A DNA stretch of 8,352 nucleotides from NCBI GenBank assembly GCA_040307715.1, contig JAWRJC010000108.1, forward strand, positions 1 to 8,352. The letters run 5' to 3'. The notes beneath the pieces were generated by a model. It saw nothing but the letters and a program-made list of their open reading frames with translations, had not been told where the DNA came from and did no database searches. The stretch is from RUG13615 sp040307715 (GTDB lineage Bacteria > Bacillota > Clostridia > Peptostreptococcales > Anaerovoracaceae). Positions 6,201-8,352 of this stretch are shown piece after piece (position 1 is the stretch's first letter; the number at the start of each line of letters is the position of its first letter). The translations under genes were made by a program, and so were the position numbers.

Positions 6201-6817
6201 ACGAACGGATTGTTGCGTTTCTCAAATCCGATCGTCGTATCTCCCATATGCCCCGGCAGGACGCGTGTATCGTCCGGCAGAGTGAACAGTTTGCGGTGGA
6301 TGGCATCACAGATCTGTTCATAGGAACTGCCGATGAAGTCCGTCCGCCCGATCGACGCGCGGAACAGCGTGTCCCCGCTGAAGACGACACCATCGCTGAC
6401 CAGGCACATGCCGCCCGGGGTATGCCCCGGCGTCAGAACGATGCGGAAACGCATATTACCGACAGCGATCATATCCCCTTCATGGACCAGAACGTCCGGT
6501 TTGAAGCTGACGAACATCCCGTAGTCGCGGGTACTGATCGCGTCGTTCTCGTCTTTAAAGAAGTCAAATTCCGCCGCTGACATCACGACCTTTGCAGTCG
6601 GGAACAGTGCCTTGTACTCGGGCACCCCGCCGATGTGATCGGAATGGCTGTGCGTAAGGACGATATAAACGATCTCGATGGTCTCCTGATTGATAATGTC
6701 GGCAAGACGTCTGTCAAAGCCGCCCGGGTCTACAATAAATCCTTTATTGGTCTCGGGATCGTTGACAAGATACGTGTTGACCGCCAGCGGACCGCTGGGT
6801 ATACACCGGATCTTCAT
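6197..6817 (-). CDS. Metallo-beta-lactamase-fold hydrolase, glyoxalase II-like
   Basis: This 206-residue cytoplasmic hydrolase has the complete two-metal site of the family: THSHSDH at 55-61 (His56, His58, Asp60, His61), His132 in TPGHTPGG, Asp149 in FSGDTLF and His190 in LPGHM. Binuclear zinc or a similar metal centre is expected. It resembles the short glyoxalase II-like proteins (YcbL/YqgX type) and lacks the C-terminal glutathione-binding domain of authentic glyoxalase II, so hydroxyacylglutathione hydrolase activity should not be assumed. The ATG at 6817 has AAGGAAG at 6824-6830 with a 6-base spacer. It lies 30 bases after rel, and its TGA overlaps the hemZ ATG by four bases. A hydrolase of this kind between rel and hemZ is a recurrent clostridial arrangement, but its substrate in that setting is not known to me. 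Confidence 0.94.
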   Translation of the reverse strand: MKIRCIPSGPLAVNTYLVNDPETNKGFIVDPGGFDRRLADIINQETIEIVYIVLTHSHSDHIGGVPEYKALFPTAKVVMSAAEFDFFKDENDAISTRDYGMFVSFKPDVLVHEGDMIAVGNMRFRIVLTPGHTPGGMCLVSDGVVFSGDTLFRASIGRTDFIGSSYEQICDAIHRKLFTLPDDTRVLPGHMGDTTIGFEKRNNPFV

Positions 6818-6847
6818 GGTATTCTTCCTTTCTTATGCGTATCCCGC

Positions 6848-8352
6848 TTAGGAATAGGAACGGTATACTTTGGTGACGCCGCGGACCATACGGAAGGCGG
6901 CAAGCAGTTTGGCAAGCTGTTCCGTATCTTTGATCGCAAGCGTAAGATGGATCGTCACGACCTCGCCGCGAATGCCGTGCGTATTCACAGCGACGATCGA
7001 AACATCGTTGCTGTCGGTGACCTTCGAAACATCGGAGAACAGCCCCTTGCGGTCATCCGCTTCGATCGTGATCTCAGCATCATAGGAACCGCCGTTCTCG
7101 AGGACCCAGTCCACATCGAGCAGTCTCCCCCTCTCGTTCGGGGGCATCGATATGATGTTGACGCAGTCTTTTCTATGCACCGAGATGCCGCGGCCTTTTG
7201 TGATATAGCCGATGATGTCATCGCCCGGAACCGGATTGCAGCATTTGCTCATACGGATGAGCAGCGAATCCATTCCCTCCGCACCGCGCACCTGGACCCC
7301 GACTTTCTGGTCGGGCCGGAATTTGTGTTCTTTTGGTTTCTCGGCATTGACCAGGTTTTCCGCGATGTTTTCATCTTTTTTCTTCGCTGCTTCCTGATCC
7401 GCTTTGTAATAACCGGTCAGCACACCCGTGACTTTACTGAGGAGCGTACCGCCGTTCTCGATCTGCGCGAACATCTCATCCGGTTTGCCGTAGCCCAGTT
7501 CCTTGGCGGCTTTGGCCAGATAGGTGTTCTTCATGAGCTCTTTCGGATCCAGACTCTTGCGCCTGAGATACCGGTCGAGCTGTTCTTTGCCGCGGTCGAT
7601 ATTGTCTGTTTTGTTTTCTTTTTTGAGCCACTGCCGGATCTTCGCCCTGGCAGTGCTGCTCTTGGCGATCTTGAGCCAGTCGATCGATGGGCCGCTCGAA
7701 TTCTGGTTGGTCATGATCTCGATGATATCGCCGTTTTCGAGGGTGTGATCGATCGGCACCATCTTGCCGTTGACCTTGGCTCCGATGCACTTCGCACCGA
7801 CGTCCGAGTGGATCTTGAATGCGAAGTCCAGCGGCGTTGCCTGCGCGGGCAGATCGATGACGTCGCCTTTCGGGGTGAACACGAAGACCTGACCGGAGAA
7901 GAGATCGACCTTGAGCGATTCCATGAATTCCGTCGGATCCTTGGTCTCCTGCTGCCATTCCAGCGCCTGCCGGAGCCAGGACAGCTTGACTTCCTCGTTG
8001 CTGCTCTTACCGTCGGTCTTGCCTTCTTTGTACTTCCAGTGCGCCGCGATACCGTATTCAGCAATGTGGTGCATCTCGTAGGTGCGGATCTGGATCTCGA
8101 ACGGCATTCCTTCGTCCCCCATGACCGTCGTATGGATCGACTGGTACATGTTGGGCTTGGGCATGGCGACATAATCCTTGAACCGCCCCGGGATCGGTGT
8201 CCACATCGTGTGCACGACGCCCAGGACCGCATAGCAGTCGCGGATGCTGTCCACGATGATGCGGATGGCCATCAGATCGAAGATCTCGTCGATATTCTTC
8301 TTCTGATACTGCATCTTTTTGAAGATGCTGTAAAAGTGCTTGGAGCGCCCGT
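6848..8352 (-). CDS. relA: Bifunctional (p)ppGpp synthetase/hydrolase, Rel/SpoT family (C-terminal 500 residues; start lies beyond the right edge)
   Basis: The product makes and degrades the stringent-response alarmone (p)ppGpp, usually when bound to stalled ribosomes. The frame stays open to the window edge, and the outermost residues (GRSKHFYSIFKKM) are the family's conserved GRxKxxYSIxxKM segment. The N-terminal HD hydrolase domain and start of the synthetase lie outside the window. Visible in order, numbered from the first complete codon, are the rest of the synthetase, with RFKD at 56-59, YQSIHTT and EIQIRT at 85-90. The TGS domain follows at about 153-213, then a helical region, the zinc-finger-like region with Cys370-Cys371 (SKCCNPVPGD) and Cys396, and a C-terminal ACT domain at about 424-498. 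RFKD, rather than the EXDD of monofunctional RelA, marks a bifunctional Rel/SpoT enzyme. It leads the visible operon. Confidence 0.97.
   Translation of the reverse strand, partial: GRSKHFYSIFKKMQYQKKNIDEIFDLMAIRIIVDSIRDCYAVLGVVHTMWTPIPGRFKDYVAMPKPNMYQSIHTTVMGDEGMPFEIQIRTYEMHHIAEYGIAAHWKYKEGKTDGKSSNEEVKLSWLRQALEWQQETKDPTEFMESLKVDLFSGQVFVFTPKGDVIDLPAQATPLDFAFKIHSDVGAKCIGAKVNGKMVPIDHTLENGDIIEIMTNQNSSGPSIDWLKIAKSSTARAKIRQWLKKENKTDNIDRGKEQLDRYLRRKSLDPKELMKNTYLAKAAKELGYGKPDEMFAQIENGGTLLSKVTGVLTGYYKADQEAAKKKDENIAENLVNAEKPKEHKFRPDQKVGVQVRGAEGMDSLLIRMSKCCNPVPGDDIIGYITKGRGISVHRKDCVNIISMPPNERGRLLDVDWVLENGGSYDAEITIEADDRKGLFSDVSKVTDSNDVSIVAVNTHGIRGEVVTIHLTLAIKDTEQLAKLLAAFRMVRGVTKVYRSYS

Noticed and set aside
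4965..6323. A 452-codon plus-strand frame antisense to hemZ
   Set aside because: It has the same antisense codon-bias pattern, with no family resemblance and no ribosome binding site or promoter. The opposite strand encodes a complete radical SAM protein.

Overview
The window reads as ordinary chromosomal DNA from a GC-rich member of the Bacillota, most likely class Clostridia. This is inferred from protein character and from the gene order rel - MBL hydrolase - hemZ - hisS - aspS. Further support comes from strong AGGAGG-type ribosome binding sites, the cysteine-bearing clostridial form of HisRS and the HemZ-type radical SAM protein. All eight supported genes lie on the minus strand, so transcription runs from the right edge to the left. 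Coding density is very high. No stretch over 300 bases lacks a gene; the longest gap is about 120 bases (1471-1590). No RNA gene, CRISPR array, insertion sequence, riboswitch or T-box leader was seen.

Right-hand operon (8352 down to 1591): the C-terminal 500 residues of a bifunctional Rel/SpoT-type (p)ppGpp enzyme, a glyoxalase II-like metallo-beta-lactamase hydrolase, a HemZ-type radical SAM protein that overlaps the hydrolase gene by 4 bases, histidyl-tRNA synthetase and aspartyl-tRNA synthetase. Spacings are 30, -4, 19 and 34 bases, which points to one transcript. A strong intrinsic terminator at 1516-1560 closes it. The operon joins the stringent-response enzyme, which senses uncharged tRNA at the ribosome, to two enzymes that charge tRNA. 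The dtd gene that often sits between rel and the hydrolase in related genomes is absent here.

Left-hand group (1470 down to 1): a small glutaredoxin-like protein with a GTG start, a polytopic TIGR02206/YwaF-like membrane protein, an ArsC/Spx-family thioredoxin-fold protein, and the first 23 codons of a further gene. Spacings are 24, 27 and 14 bases. A candidate internal promoter lies across the end of the membrane-protein gene. Two CxxC thiol proteins flank a membrane protein of unknown function, so a redox theme is possible but unproven.

Two start codons need care. For hisS and aspS the longest open frames begin upstream of the starts favoured by ribosome binding sites (4687 for hisS, 3393 for aspS). 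I found no convincing new biological system. The points most worth checking are the likely misnaming of the hemZ product, the eight-cysteine insert in HisRS, the missing dtd, and the thiol-protein/membrane-protein trio.
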